Source of the DNA: an uncultured Clostridia bacterium
GTDB lineage: Bacteria > Bacillota > Clostridia > TANB77 > CAG-508
Assembly: GCA_944392485.1 (NCBI GenBank)
Contig: CALXWO010000007.1
Location: forward strand, 16,843-80,842
Length of the DNA: 64,000 nucleotides
Reading direction: 5' to 3'
The position numbers and the translations under genes were made by a program. A model generated the notes under the pieces. The model did not search any database. It worked only from the letters and a program-made list of their open reading frames with translations, and was not told the DNA's origin. This document shows, one piece after another, positions 37,260 through 47,287 of the stretch (position 1 is the stretch's first letter; each line of letters starts with the position of its first letter).

Positions 37260-37799
37260 TTAATAATTTTCTGCTTTAAGTTCAAAATATGCTTTTGGAT
37301 GAGCACATACTGGGCAAACTTCTGGAGCTTCTTTACCAATATGAATATGTCCACAATTTCTACATTTCCATATTTTATCTCCATCTTTGCTAAATACTAA
37401 TCCGTTTTCTAAATTTTCTAATAATTTCATATATCTTTCTTCATGCTCTTTTTCTATTTTAGCAACACCTTCGAATAATTCTGCAATATTGTCAAATCCT
37501 TCTTCTCTTGCTTCTTTTGCCATTCTGTCATACATATCTGTCCACTCAAAATTTTCTCCTGCAGCTGCAGCTTTTAAATTTTCTGCTGTTGAAGGAATTC
37601 CATCATTTAATAGTTTAAACCACATTTTTGCATGTTCTTTTTCGTTATCTGCTGTTTCTTGGAATATTGCTGCTATTTGCTCATATCCGTCTTTTTTTGC
37701 TTTACTTGCAAAATATGTATATTTATTTCTTGCTTGTGATTCACCAGCAAATGCCTCCATTAAATTTTTTTCTGTTTTTGTTCCTTTTAAATCTGCCAT
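37260..37799 (-). CDS. rbr: Rubrerythrin
   Basis: Non-haem di-iron peroxidase protecting anaerobes from peroxide. The 179 residues combine a four-helix di-iron domain ([45 protein letters not shown] giving the Glu/His ligands) with a C-terminal rubredoxin domain ([10 protein letters not shown] and [12 protein letters not shown]). AGGAGG precedes the ATG. It is monocistronic. Confidence 0.96.
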   Translation of the reverse strand: MADLKGTKTEKNLMEAFAGESQARNKYTYFASKAKKDGYEQIAAIFQETADNEKEHAKMWFKLLNDGIPSTAENLKAAAAGENFEWTDMYDRMAKEAREEGFDNIAELFEGVAKIEKEHEERYMKLLENLENGLVFSKDGDKIWKCRNCGHIHIGKEAPEVCPVCAHPKAYFELKAENY

Positions 37800-37873
37800 T
37801 ATTATACCTCCTAAATTATTTCTATTTCTTTATATTAATTTTATATCATATTCATTTTATAAAATCAAGTGTT

Positions 37874-38011
37874 AGATAAATTGTAATTTGTTTTTGTGAT
37901 GTGTGAGGTGCGAAGTGTGAGGTGTGCTTTTAGGGTTAGGCTACGTAAGGCTTACCATAATTTCACACTTCCCACATCCCACTTCTCACTTCTCAGATAA
38001 ATTACAATTTA
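37874..38011. repeat. Palindromic repeat element, family C
   Basis: Ends TAAATTGTAATTTG / TAAATTACAATTTA with a different core: GTGTGAGGTGCGAAGTGTGA on the left, TCACACTTCCCACATCCCAC on the right, and a GTTAGGCTACGTAAGGC centre. The end TAA is the yunB stop codon, matching the behaviour of families A and B. Confidence 0.8.
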
Positions 38012-38710
38012 TTCTATAATGTCAACTGCATTATCTACATCCATTCCTTCTAAATTATAATAAGATTCTGGAACATCCCCAACCACTACTGTTTCTACTA
38101 ATAAAACTTGGTTTACTAAAGATTCTTCTATTGTTTTATATTGTGTAACAATATTAACTTTACAAGTTAGTTCTAAATATATTCTATATACAGTTTGGTT
38201 TATTCCTTGAGATTCAAATTCATTTTTTATTTCTGTTAAAATATTTCCTGTTGGTATTACTTTTATATTCATATTTGGTCCGAACCCAGACAAGTATTTG
38301 TCTCCAGTAAGTGCGCCCATAGGAATAGAAATAGTTTCATTTTCTAAATTTTTAAACCTATTTTCTGCTTCTAATGCAATATCTGATGCTATTTTATTAA
38401 TTTTAACTACATCTGTTTTTAAAACATTATTTTCTCCATTTTTTTCAATTTGTACTATTCCATAGTAATTAGTATTATCTAAAATTTGATTAGATGCACT
38501 ATTCATTATTTCTGTACCGATTGTTCTTGCCCTTTCTATGCATAAAGTTTCAAATATTGGAGTTATTGAATTATATATACTATAAAATGTAATTATTGCT
38601 ATAAATATTATAATAAAAATGCTAAAAAATTTTTTAGCATTTTTATTTTTAAAATTTAAAATTTTTATCTTGGGTAATTTTATTCTCTTCCTTGAATAAA
38701 TACTATCCAT
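38009..38710 (-). CDS. yunB: Sporulation protein YunB
   Basis: Membrane-anchored protein of the sigma-E regulon in Bacillus. The 233 residues hold a membrane helix near 29-48 (FFSIFIIIFIAIITFYSIYN). The YunB domain has ARTIGTEIMNSASNQIL, ISIPMGALTGDKYLSGFGP and QVLLVETVVVGDVPESYYNL. It begins two bases after the SPOCS-LysM gene stop, so both are in one transcript. Its stop abuts a repeat element. Confidence 0.9.
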   Translation of the reverse strand: MDSIYSRKRIKLPKIKILNFKNKNAKKFFSIFIIIFIAIITFYSIYNSITPIFETLCIERARTIGTEIMNSASNQILDNTNYYGIVQIEKNGENNVLKTDVVKINKIASDIALEAENRFKNLENETISIPMGALTGDKYLSGFGPNMNIKVIPTGNILTEIKNEFESQGINQTVYRIYLELTCKVNIVTQYKTIEESLVNQVLLVETVVVGDVPESYYNLEGMDVDNAVDIIE

Positions 38711-38712
38711 TA

Positions 38713-40254
38713 TTACACCGCAATTCCTTTTTTAATAAATTTAGGAATATATAATTGTTCCCCTATATATATATTATTTGGATCTTCTATTTCATTTACT
38801 CTTGCTATATCATCAACTGTGCTTTTAAATTTTTTTGCAATTTCCCATAATGTATCTCCTTGTTTTACAAAATATATTACCATACTATATATGTTATTTT
38901 CTCTTGTTTCCTCCTCTTCTATTTTATCAATAATATTTAATGTCTCGTTTTTATTTATATTTAAATTAAATTCTAGTTCTATATTAATTTCTATTTTACC
39001 TTCGCCTTGAACTATAAAATCTTCTCTTAAAGAATCTATGCAAGTGTCCACTATACATTTTTCGTCTATGCTATCAGAAACTATATCAAATTTTAAGGGT
39101 AATTCAATTTCTCTTGAATTTATTCCATTGTTTGCTTGGTATATAAATTCTAATCTTATTTCTCCTTCATACACTATTTTTCCATTCATTGCCTTATAGT
39201 TACTTATATTTGGATTTACCTTAACATTATAAAGTTGATTGTTCCCAATTTCCGCAATTTCAATATTTTCTTTTACTATATATTTGTCTTTTAAATTTTG
39301 TTTTTCTGCCATTACACTTATTTGCTTTTGTGTAAATTTTATATCTGATGAGATACTATATAAATCTTCAATTAAATCTATTGTTTTCTCCTCATATGCA
39401 AAACAGCTAATTTCTATTTCTGCTTCTACATATATAGAATGTATATCTCCATTGTTAGGTTTAATAACTAAATTTTTAATCATATAATTAACATCACATA
39501 TACTTTCTTCTCCTATGCTTTCTATATCAATAAAACCCATTACTGGTATTTTTGTATCTATACTTTTTATTCTACTATCTTCTGTAAGATACATAATAGA
39601 AATATCCGCTTCTGACTTTGCTAAAACTTTATTATAGCTAAGCTTTATATCTTTATCTACAATCTTTAATCCTGCTTGCATTATTTCAGCTATTTCATCT
39701 TCTGCTTCCACACTTATTGTATCTTTGGCATAAACACTTGTACTGCCTTTTCCTACAAGAGAATTAATTTTTTTGTTTGAATTTAAGAGTTGTATATTAT
39801 CAATATCATTCATATTTGAAATTATATTAATATTTTCATTGTCAAATACTTTTACATCAGCTTCTAAAATAGCTTTTACATTTAACTTCCTTCCATTAAT
39901 TATTTGCACATCTATTTTTTTGATTTTAATATTTACATTTGTTGTCATTCCAGCTTTGCATTTTTCTATGTCTAGTATTTTAGTAAAATCCAAAACAGCA
40001 TTTAAACTTCTTACGCTAGAATTTTCATCATCTGGTAAATATATTATATATGTATTTACTGTTCCATCTATCCTAACTTTCCCATCTATAGTTTCTTTTT
40101 TATACACGCATGGTACTCCACTTGTACTAACTATATTTAAAACGTCTGGTTTAATATCATTTACAATAATATCTCCCTCTACTACAAATTCATCCTTCTT
40201 TTGTCCAATTATTTGGTTTATGCATACACTTTCTTTTTCTGTTTCTAGTAGCAT
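38713..40254 (-). CDS. SPOCS (DUF3794) and LysM domain spore protein
   Basis: A 513-residue protein with repeated SPOCS-type beta domains. One starts VCINQIIGQKKDEFVVEGDI, with DILNIVSTSG-like turns written here as VLNIVSTSGVP. Others lie around residues 170-270 and 330-430. The C-terminal LysM has VKQGDTLWEIAKKF and NNIYIGEQLYIPKF. SPOCS proteins decorate the spore coat or cortex, and LysM binds peptidoglycan. The cluster with veg, yabG and yunB supports an envelope role in spores. Confidence 0.88.
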   Translation of the reverse strand: MLLETEKESVCINQIIGQKKDEFVVEGDIIVNDIKPDVLNIVSTSGVPCVYKKETIDGKVRIDGTVNTYIIYLPDDENSSVRSLNAVLDFTKILDIEKCKAGMTTNVNIKIKKIDVQIINGRKLNVKAILEADVKVFDNENINIISNMNDIDNIQLLNSNKKINSLVGKGSTSVYAKDTISVEAEDEIAEIMQAGLKIVDKDIKLSYNKVLAKSEADISIMYLTEDSRIKSIDTKIPVMGFIDIESIGEESICDVNYMIKNLVIKPNNGDIHSIYVEAEIEISCFAYEEKTIDLIEDLYSISSDIKFTQKQISVMAEKQNLKDKYIVKENIEIAEIGNNQLYNVKVNPNISNYKAMNGKIVYEGEIRLEFIYQANNGINSREIELPLKFDIVSDSIDEKCIVDTCIDSLREDFIVQGEGKIEINIELEFNLNINKNETLNIIDKIEEEETRENNIYSMVIYFVKQGDTLWEIAKKFKSTVDDIARVNEIEDPNNIYIGEQLYIPKFIKKGIAV

Positions 40255-40303
40255 ATAAAATCCCTCCTTAAAAGTTTAATAATATATATTATATTTAAAA
40301 GGA

Positions 40304-40337
40304 CAAAAAAAATTCCTATTAAATAGGAATTTTTAAA
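40304..40337 (-). terminator. Terminator after veg
   Basis: AAAAATTCCTAT TTA ATAGGAATTTTT, a perfect hairpin with T-run, between veg and the SPOCS-LysM gene. Confidence 0.9.
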
Positions 40338-40353
40338 CTGGATTTTTAACATT

Positions 40354-40635
40354 TTATTTTTGTATTGGTGGAATTAATGGGCAGTACCCCTCTCCATCAA
40401 ATACTGAAACCTCTAAATCTCTTGTAAGAATATCTGTATATCTGTAGCTAACATTTGTGTTATGTTCTTCGTATTTTACTACAAAAATATTTGGATAAGT
40501 TTCTTTTATAATTGCTTCTTCTTCAAAAGGTTTGTTTCTCCCTAGTGATCCCTTTACTATTATCTTTTGTCCGATTTTTTCTCCAATCTCATTTTTAATG
40601 TTTGAGATATCGTTTTTATAGATCATAAAACTCAC
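40354..40635 (-). CDS. veg: Veg-family protein
   Basis: A 93-residue small protein matching Veg, a biofilm-linked regulator in Bacillus. DISNIKNEIGEKIGQKIIVKG, SLGRNKPFEEEAIIKETYPN and FVVKYEEHNTNVSYRYTDIL (three stretches in sequence) are recognised. The yabG-veg pairing seen here is also that of Bacillus. An AGGTGC-like site is present. Confidence 0.92.
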   Translation of the reverse strand: MSFMIYKNDISNIKNEIGEKIGQKIIVKGSLGRNKPFEEEAIIKETYPNIFVVKYEEHNTNVSYRYTDILTRDLEVSVFDGEGYCPLIPPIQK

Positions 40636-40811
40636 GCACCTTTATTATTTAGATGTTGAAATTATATCATTTTGCATGAAAATTGTCAAAAAATGAGCTG
40701 TACATCTTTTTCCGCGTATTCCTTATGCCTCTAAGGTTTCATGATTTTAATTCTGTTATATTACAATTGTGTTACAATATTATTTCTTTAATATTACATG
40801 GTGCATTTTTA

Positions 40812-41640
40812 TTATTTAATCATCTTACTTTTTCCTCTAGCACCTATTCCACTAATACCTTTTATCCCCTCTTTAATTTCTCTTGATATTTCATTTCCTG
40901 TAATAAATCTATTTTCTTCTGTTGTTGCTATTTTTTCAGCAACAATAAGAGGATCTACAAAATCTATTAATATTCTTCCAGGAGATGAAGCAAAATCTGC
41001 CCCTGCTGCCATTATTCCTTCATAAAAGCTTTGACATGCACCGCGCGAAAATAACTAGCTTATCTGAATTCATACCCCATTTTCTTGCTTCTTTAACTGT
41101 ATTTATAAAATGCCTAGAATTTCTGTAATTATATATATTATTATAATTGCTTCCATTTTTAAGCATCGCATCATGTCCCGTTAGTATTAGAATATCTGGG
41201 TTAAATTTATTAAGCAAAGAAAATACAACTTGAGGTTGTTTGTTTTCTGCAATATTCTTTACTATAGCATTTAATCCTGTTTTATTATAATATTTATAAG
41301 ACTTCTCACTATATTTTTTATCTCCATCTAAATGCAATATTTTGCCAGTATAAAGTTTCTGTCTTAATGCTTTATTATTTTTTGATAAATTAACAATATT
41401 ATTTATTCTATTTTCTATGTTTGTATTGGATATTTTTATACTATTTAAAACATCTTTTCTTTCTATAATTTCTAAATCTTCAATAGGGCTATCTGCTACA
41501 ATACGTATATTTAACCCTTTTAAAATAGCAAATTCTTTACTACTTTTTATTTTTATAATTTTATCAACAATAAAAAAAATGTCTTTTCCATAAGACTTTC
41601 TTCCAACAATACTACCCTTTCTTATAACCATTAATATCAC
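40812..41640 (-). CDS. yabG: Sporulation protease YabG, with one CGG +1 recoding site
   Basis: Spore-coat-processing protease made in the mother cell. Joining frames at CGG 41043 gives 275 residues. IRKGSIVGRKSYGKDIFFIV starts it, and ILTGHDAMLKNGSNY carries the conserved His. LVIFA-GACQSFYEG holds the conserved Cys two residues after the recoded Gly200. AGADFASSPGRILIDFVDPL follows. Family knowledge points to a Cys protease, so the +1 shift directly precedes the likely nucleophile. Zero frame ends seven codons after CGG, without the Cys. Confidence 0.92.
41041..41043 (-). other. CGG +1 recoding site in yabG
   Basis: Minus-strand zero frame TTC GCG CGG TGC ATG. The family frame is TTC GCG (C) GGT GCA TGT CAA, giving AGACQ. 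Confidence 0.9.
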
Positions 41641-41708
41641 TCCAACATAAATATGCTATTATATTTTATGTCGAAGTTTGCAGACTTGTGAAATATTATT
41701 TTAAGAAC

Positions 41709-41740
41709 TTTCCTAAATGAACAAAATGTCCATTTAGGAA
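41709..41740 (-). terminator. Hairpin at the spoIIID 3' end
   Basis: TTCCTAAATGGAC / (loop) / TTCATTTAGGAA pairs across the spoIIID stop codon. The T-run is weak, so it may stabilise the mRNA and not terminate it. Confidence 0.5.
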
Positions 41741-42006
41741 GCATCCCTTTTAGGGCATTCTCTGCTGTATTTAAGTTTTGTTGCCATTCCTCCTCTTATG
41801 TGTCTTTCTGCTTTATTTTCATCTAAAACTTTCCTTACTTCAAGTGCTAATACTTTATTTATATGAATTAATCTTTCGCTTACATCTTTGTGTACCGTGG
41901 ATTTGGAAATACCAAATTTTTTTGCTGTGCCACGTACTGTATCTTTGGAATCTATTATGTACTGTGCTAACATACAAGCACGTTCTTCTATTGATATATT
42001 TTTCAT
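41734..42006 (-). CDS. spoIIID: Stage III sporulation protein D
   Basis: Small mother-cell transcription factor acting between sigma-E and sigma-K. ATG 42006 lies behind GAGGGGG. A longer frame upstream is rejected. The 90 residues include ERACMLAQYIIDSKDTVRGT and the helix-turn-helix AKKFGISKSTVHKDVSERL, then INKVLALEVRKVLDENKAER and HIRGGMATKLKY, diagnostic of SpoIIID. Confidence 0.95.
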   Translation of the reverse strand: MKNISIEERACMLAQYIIDSKDTVRGTAKKFGISKSTVHKDVSERLIHINKVLALEVRKVLDENKAERHIRGGMATKLKYSRECPKRDAS

Positions 42007-42086
42007 AAAAGAAAAACCCCCTCTAAGCAGATACATTGTTTTGTACATTGTATTCATAGGGAGGTTGTATTATGATAATATAATTT

Positions 42087-42941
42087 TTACTTCTTTCTTT
42101 TAATATATTCAAATATTATACTTACTAAAATTATAACTACACCTATAACAGATATTTCTATATACTCGATTTCATTGTTTCCTTTTATTTCTCCATTTGA
42201 TATTATTTTGTTTTCTTCTTCATTATAGTTATTTTCCTCTTCACCACTCCAAATTCCTTTTTGTTCTTCTTTAGCTATTTTCTCACTTTCTTGTAAAACA
42301 CTCGTATATTTATAATCAGCATATAAGTAAGCTACTTTTGCTAATCCCTCTTTTATTAATAAATCTTGTAGCAATTCTCCATCTACCCATATCCAAGCCA
42401 AATACCTATCATATTTATCTGTTTTATCGGAATTATTATCAAATTCTAATTCTATCTTTTTTGCATTTTTCAATTTTTCCTTTGTAAAATCACTTGCTTC
42501 TATTCCAAAGGCTTGAACTTCTTTTGTTGGGTGTACACTTTCTGGTGTATCTATTGCCAAAAATCTTACAGTAATTATTTCCCCGTTTGTTTCAAATTTT
42601 GCAGTATCTCCATCTACAGCTTCACTATATTTCACTTCTATAATTTCTGTTTCTTCATTATTTTTAGAAAGTTCTTCAAATGTTGTTACATTAAGATTTC
42701 TATCATAATAAATATTACTATCTACTATATTCCATCTGTTACTTTCTTCATTCCACACTACCTGATGATAATGCCTTACTCCATCTTTATTGTGATATCC
42801 ATAATACTTTCCATCACTACTAATAATTTTATCAGAATTTTTATCTTTCCAACCAGTTATATTTCCTCCATGTGCAAATGTATAAGTTGAAAAACAAAAA
42901 ATTAAATTTAATACTACAATTATTCTTGCTATTTTTTTCAT
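42087..42941 (-). CDS. Secreted, membrane-tethered thermonuclease-like protein
   Basis: A 284-residue protein with a signal peptide (residues 1-23, cleavage near TFAHG). A His/Tyr-rich segment follows (YYGYHNKDGVRHYHQVVW), then a staphylococcal nuclease domain (residues about 95-220: VRFLAIDTPESVHP, DKYDRYLAWIWVDGELLQDL, GLAKVAYLY). A C-terminal membrane helix ends in a KRKK stop-transfer. The nuclease Arg and Glu-like positions appear in VRFLAIDTPE and DKYDRYLAW. It probably degrades extracellular DNA at the cell surface. Monocistronic. Confidence 0.82.
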   Translation of the reverse strand: MKKIARIIVVLNLIFCFSTYTFAHGGNITGWKDKNSDKIISSDGKYYGYHNKDGVRHYHQVVWNEESNRWNIVDSNIYYDRNLNVTTFEELSKNNEETEIIEVKYSEAVDGDTAKFETNGEIITVRFLAIDTPESVHPTKEVQAFGIEASDFTKEKLKNAKKIELEFDNNSDKTDKYDRYLAWIWVDGELLQDLLIKEGLAKVAYLYADYKYTSVLQESEKIAKEEQKGIWSGEEENNYNEEENKIISNGEIKGNNEIEYIEISVIGVVIILVSIIFEYIKRKK

Positions 42942-42970
42942 TTGTTTAATTCCTTTTTTATTAATTTTAT

Positions 42971-43091
42971 TAATTGTAATTTGTATTATTTGTGTCCCAA
43001 ACAGGGACAGTTCTCGCTGTGAACATTTCCTCTTCGAGGAAACGACCCATCAAGAACCGTCCCCTTTGAGACACATACAAATTACAATTTA
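42971..43091. repeat. Palindromic repeat element, family A short variant
   Basis: About 120 bp with the same ends (AATTGTAATTTG / CAAATTACAATTTA) and the shared GGAAACGACCCATCAAGAAC block. The GGTCGC and GGCGCC hairpins are replaced by a short CAGGGACAGTTCTCGCTGTG region. It sits upstream of the nuclease gene. Confidence 0.8.
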
Positions 43092-43195
43092 TCTTATTAT
43101 ATCACAACATTTATTTAATAAAAATCATTTTTCTTGACTTTTCCATTATTTTCCAATATAATTTTTATATATTTTTCTTGCGAGGATGTGATTTT

Positions 43196-43567
43196 TTGAA
43201 GCTTGATTTTTTAAATAATATTATTCAAAATCCAATTGATTATAATAATAATTCTATTATTGGAAATTTTATCAACGAATTAAAAGATAATTTGAATAAA
43301 AAACAATCTTTTGAATGTGCAAAGAATCTGCCATGGCATACTACATTAAATTTTGCTAAATTTGATGGTAATTATGCTGTTTGTTTTGATAATAATACAA
43401 AAACTTCATATTATATTCCAAAAGAAAATATTATGGGGACACTTCCAGAGGCTGGTGAAGTATTAAAAATTAATTCTCCTGGTAAATTCTATGTAGATTA
43501 TACAGGTATTCCTGTAAAAGAAAATCTTATAGATAAGATATTAAGCGAATGTAAAATAGCAAAATGA
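43196..43567 (+). CDS. Hypothetical protein
   Basis: A 123-residue soluble protein. TTG 43196 is preferred, as GAGGATGTGAT lies just before it and the upstream TTG in the same frame would overlap it. Recognisable features are an Asn-rich N-terminus, LPWHTTLNFAKFDGNYAVCF and YYIPKENIMGTLPEAGEVLK. No family is recognised. A weak hairpin of GAAAAGGAAC / GTCCCTTTTC type follows. Confidence 0.6.
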   Translation: MKLDFLNNIIQNPIDYNNNSIIGNFINELKDNLNKKQSFECAKNLPWHTTLNFAKFDGNYAVCFDNNTKTSYYIPKENIMGTLPEAGEVLKINSPGKFYVDYTGIPVKENLIDKILSECKIAK

Positions 43568-44061
43568 AAAGGAACATTTATTATTTATAACAAACGTCCC
43601 TTTTCTAACTAACCTCTTCCATGTAATCCTCCTTGTTCTAAAATTAATACTTTTCGATTTTAGAAGAGTATCTATATAATCAACTAGATTGCTACATCTA
43701 GCATATCTTAGTTGTAATTATATATTATCACACTTTACATAATGTGTCAAGTAATATTTTGATATTTCTTTCATTTTTTTATTATATATATTTAGTGTAT
43801 AGTATATATTATAAGCATATAAAGTGCTATGTTTAATATAGTTAGACATAAAACATAAATAATACAGCATTTAATTAATTGGTCTGTAATTAACTTGAAA
43901 ACAAGATATAGGCTTCAAGTATATTATTTAAATTACTTAAATTTTATCTAATAAGTGCAATATTCTACTTATTAATCCTCGTCTCCTTTATTCAATGCAT
44001 AGGAAAATAACTATTAATATTTGAAATTATAAAATTCAGATTTATTGTTAAAATTCTAAGT
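43568..44061. other. Intergenic stretch without a gene
   Basis: 494 bp, very A+T-rich. A weak stem at 43568-43607 may terminate the preceding gene. I see no convincing coding frame, RNA or repeat in the rest. Confidence 0.5.
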
Positions 44062-44712
44062 CTAATCCACTATTCCATCAATTGCTTTTATACGAGGTAT
44101 AAATTCTGGGTCATATTTAGCCTTAAGTTCTTTATTGAAAGTTACAACATAATTATCTGTCTCGCTGTACAATTTAATTTCTTGCATATTTGCAAACCTT
44201 GCCATATCATAATATATTGTAAATAATGTTGAAATATAAATATCCTCTTCATTTTCACAATAAATTGAATATTCATCTTTAAAATTTATAATCTTTGTAT
44301 TTTTATCACATATTGACAACAATTTATCGTCACGATACAAACACAAAGCTATACCTTCTGCACCTCTCCCCACTTCATATCCAATATACTGTGTATCAGA
44401 AATATTTAATTCATAATATAAATATCCACCAAATAATTTTCCGGTTCTCTTTGTTCTTCCTACAAAATTTCCAATTAGATTGTTGTTTTGATCAAATATC
44501 TTGAATGAAAGTCTATCTTCAAGTTTCTTACCATATGTAGTATCGTGAGGATTAAAGTACATACGGTATTGCTTATTATTTGAAAAAGTAATATTAGCAT
44601 CAAAGTAATATCCTTTATAAGGTGCATCTACTGTGCAGATTAGATTGTCTCCTTGAGTTACTATCCACTGCATTGAAAAATTTGTTTTAGTTTGCTTTAT
44701 TTTGTAAATCAT
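44062..44712 (-). CDS. Hypothetical beta-rich protein (LURP/Tubby-like appearance)
   Basis: A 216-residue protein starting at ATG 44712 behind GGAGGAAT (a start six codons upstream overlaps the site). It consists of repeated short beta strands (MIYKIKQTKTNFSMQWIV, RLSFKIFDQNNNLIGNF, LYYELNISDTQYIGYEVG), reminiscent of LURP-one/Tubby C-like scramblase folds, but no decisive motif is seen. It stands alone between two long gaps. Confidence 0.55.
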   Translation of the reverse strand: MIYKIKQTKTNFSMQWIVTQGDNLICTVDAPYKGYYFDANITFSNNKQYRMYFNPHDTTYGKKLEDRLSFKIFDQNNNLIGNFVGRTKRTGKLFGGYLYYELNISDTQYIGYEVGRGAEGIALCLYRDDKLLSICDKNTKIINFKDEYSIYCENEEDIYISTLFTIYYDMARFANMQEIKLYSETDNYVVTFNKELKAKYDPEFIPRIKAIDGIVD

Positions 44713-45266
44713 TTTTATTCCTCCATTCACATTATTTAAAATGTTGTGAAATTATTACTATAGAATTTATCTTTTGAGAACAATATTTTGAAAATCCAGT
44801 AGTTTCAGTAAAATATTTTTATCTTATTCAAGCATTATTTTCAACATTACCTATAATAAAGATTATCAGCATAAAAAATTGAATTTTTAAAAATTGTGTT
44901 ATACTAAACACTTTATATTCCAAACTAATGTACTATTTTATATTTTATATAATATATACTTGTGAAATGTCAATACTTTTTATAATTTATTATGTAATTA
45001 GTATCGGTTTTCCAATCTTATGTCATACTCTTTTAGATTTCTATGTATTTGAAATACCTAATGTGAATTGTATGAATATTACAACTTCATTTTGCTATTT
45101 AAATAATTGATACATTACTATTATATGGTTAAAAAGTTTTGTCATCACATAAACTATGTTTTATAACATTTTAAATTTATTGACAACATATCCTTGTAAA
45201 TTTAAGCATCAGTTTTCTTAGTTATATACTCTTTATCATTTACTTTAATTTTTTATCTTCATATTA
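44713..45266. other. Intergenic stretch without a gene
   Basis: About 550 bp of A+T-rich sequence. A 60-codon frame on the plus strand has no binding site and poor codon texture. No repeat element ends are present. It presumably contains the promoter of the 216-residue gene. Confidence 0.5.
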
Positions 45267-47252
45267 TCATCTATAATATAAAACTAACTTGTCAAATTTT
45301 GATTTAATGTAGTTTTCCAATTTAACCATAAATTCATCTGGCAGAATTTCTTTCTTTGCAACCATTTCTAATCCCTTTTCCCAACTTGCTGTTAGTTTTG
45401 GATTTAACATATCTGGCATTGAGTTTTTTACTACATCATATATTGCCTCTCCTTTTAATGTTGGAGTTATTATTTGAGTTTTATTATTTATTGATATATA
45501 TTTAATCCTTTCTAGCTTTTTTATTATTTCTGCTCTTGTTGCACTTGTTCCAATTCCTGCTCCTTTTATCTGTTCTCTTAATGTATCATCCTCGATAAAT
45601 TTTCCCGCATTTTCCATTGTTAAAATCATTGATCCTGTATTATATCTTGTAGGTGGAGTAGTTTCAGATTCTTTTGTTTTTATTTCTACAATACCTAATT
45701 CTTGTCCTTTTTTTAATGTAGTTATAAATTTTATCTTTTCATTTTCTTTTTGAATGTCGCTATGGGCAGTGCTCCCTACAACATTTTCAACTTGTTTTGT
45801 TTGCGAATTATCACAAATATCGCCACCTACATTTTTATTAGGCTTTAAAATCTCTAAATAGCCTTGTTTTGTACATACCTTTTCGCTTGCTATAAATTTT
45901 TCATTATTAACATCAAAGCCTACCGAAACTTTGTTGAATTCAGCAGGTGGATAAAATATGCTCAGGAATCTTTTTACAATTATTTTGTATATATCTTTTT
46001 GCAAATTTGATAGTTTTTCATAATTTTCATATCCTTGCCCTGTTGGGATAATTGCATAATGGTCTGTAATTTTACTATCATTTACATATTTTGTTTTAAT
46101 TAAATTTGTAGAATATTTTTCTTCTATCATTTTCGATATGTAACCTTGTATTTCTTTGTCTTTAAATCCTCTTGCAATACCATTTAGATTTTTAGATATC
46201 TCTTTTGCAACTGCTGTAGAAAGTACTCTTGCATCTGTTCTTGGATAAGTTACTAGTTTTTTTTCGTATAATTCTTGTATATTCTCCAAAGCTTCATCTG
46301 GCTTTATTTTAAATTTTTTAGAACATTCATTTTGTATTTCTGCTAGATTAAATAACAGTGGCGGATTTTCTTTTTGTTTACTCTTCTTAATTTCCGACAC
46401 AATAGCTTTTTGGCTTTTTAAATATTCAATAAATTCACTTGCATCTTCTTCTTTTTTAAAACCTGTATCATTATATAGTTTATTTGAATTAAAATATTTA
46501 GATTTTTTATTTACTTTCCATTCTGCCTCTATGTTATTTTCTTCTTTTCCAAAAGTGCCTACTATTTTATAATATTTTTTCTTTACAAAATTTCTAATTT
46601 CTCTTTCTCTTTCAACCACAATGCCTAATACACAAGTCATTACCCTTCCTACAGAAATTGAAGTTCTTTCTTCATTTACTTGTTTTGCAACTCTTCTTCC
46701 TTGTGTAATAGAAAGAAGTCTTGAAAAGTTTATACCTATTAAATAATCCTCTTTTGCTCTTAAGTATGCAGAATCTGAAAGGCTATCGTATTCTGATGCA
46801 TCTTTTGCTTCTTTTATGCCTCTTAAAATTTCTTCTTCTGTTTGTGAATCTATCCAAACACGTTTTATTTTTGCATTTGGATTAGGATTTGCCATCATTA
46901 AAACAAGCCTTTGTATGTATTCTCCTTCTCTACCTGAGTCACCTGCATTATATATTTCGCAAATATCTTCTCTGTGAAGAAGGCTTTGTATTACATTAAA
47001 TTGATTTTGGACCGCTGGAATTATTTCATATTTCCATTCCTTTGGCATAAATGGAAGTGTATCTAATCTCCATTGCTTAAGCTTTTCATCATACTTTTCT
47101 GGATATGACATAGTAACTAGATGTCCAACACACCAAGTAATTATCCATTCATCGGATTCTAAATATCCATTTTTTCTATTTGCATTTATTTTTAAAGCCT
47201 TCGCAAATTCCATTGCCACTGAAGGTTTTTCTGTAATTAGTATCTTTTTCAT
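45267..47252 (-). CDS. topB: DNA topoisomerase III
   Basis: Type IA topoisomerase for decatenation. The 661-residue protein begins with TOPRIM (ILITEKPSVAMEFAKAL, then AGDSGREGEYIQRLVL for the DxD-like acids). The catalytic Tyr lies in KKLVTYPRTDARVLS. IGTSATRAEIIKKLERIKYI and TLKGEAIYDVVKNSMPDM are typical of TopB. There are no C-terminal zinc fingers, as often in plasmid or Firmicutes TopB. It could be mobile-element-derived but lies next to aspS with no other mobile genes. Confidence 0.93.
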   Translation of the reverse strand: MKKILITEKPSVAMEFAKALKINANRKNGYLESDEWIITWCVGHLVTMSYPEKYDEKLKQWRLDTLPFMPKEWKYEIIPAVQNQFNVIQSLLHREDICEIYNAGDSGREGEYIQRLVLMMANPNPNAKIKRVWIDSQTEEEILRGIKEAKDASEYDSLSDSAYLRAKEDYLIGINFSRLLSITQGRRVAKQVNEERTSISVGRVMTCVLGIVVEREREIRNFVKKKYYKIVGTFGKEENNIEAEWKVNKKSKYFNSNKLYNDTGFKKEEDASEFIEYLKSQKAIVSEIKKSKQKENPPLLFNLAEIQNECSKKFKIKPDEALENIQELYEKKLVTYPRTDARVLSTAVAKEISKNLNGIARGFKDKEIQGYISKMIEEKYSTNLIKTKYVNDSKITDHYAIIPTGQGYENYEKLSNLQKDIYKIIVKRFLSIFYPPAEFNKVSVGFDVNNEKFIASEKVCTKQGYLEILKPNKNVGGDICDNSQTKQVENVVGSTAHSDIQKENEKIKFITTLKKGQELGIVEIKTKESETTPPTRYNTGSMILTMENAGKFIEDDTLREQIKGAGIGTSATRAEIIKKLERIKYISINNKTQIITPTLKGEAIYDVVKNSMPDMLNPKLTASWEKGLEMVAKKEILPDEFMVKLENYIKSKFDKLVLYYR

Positions 47253-47287
47253 ATATCTCTTCCTAAATTATATTTACAATAAAAAAA

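Noticed and set aside
43620..43660. Minus-strand SD plus ATG encoding a five-residue peptide
   Set aside because: Too short to support. It could be a leader peptide, but nothing follows it in the same direction.
44928..45110. 60-codon plus-strand frame in the gap before topB
   Set aside because: No ribosome binding site, hydrophobic random-like composition from A+T-rich DNA, no neighbours in the same direction.
45267..47252. topB as evidence of an integrated conjugative element
   Set aside because: No relaxase, T4SS or integrase genes lie nearby, and the flanks are housekeeping genes.
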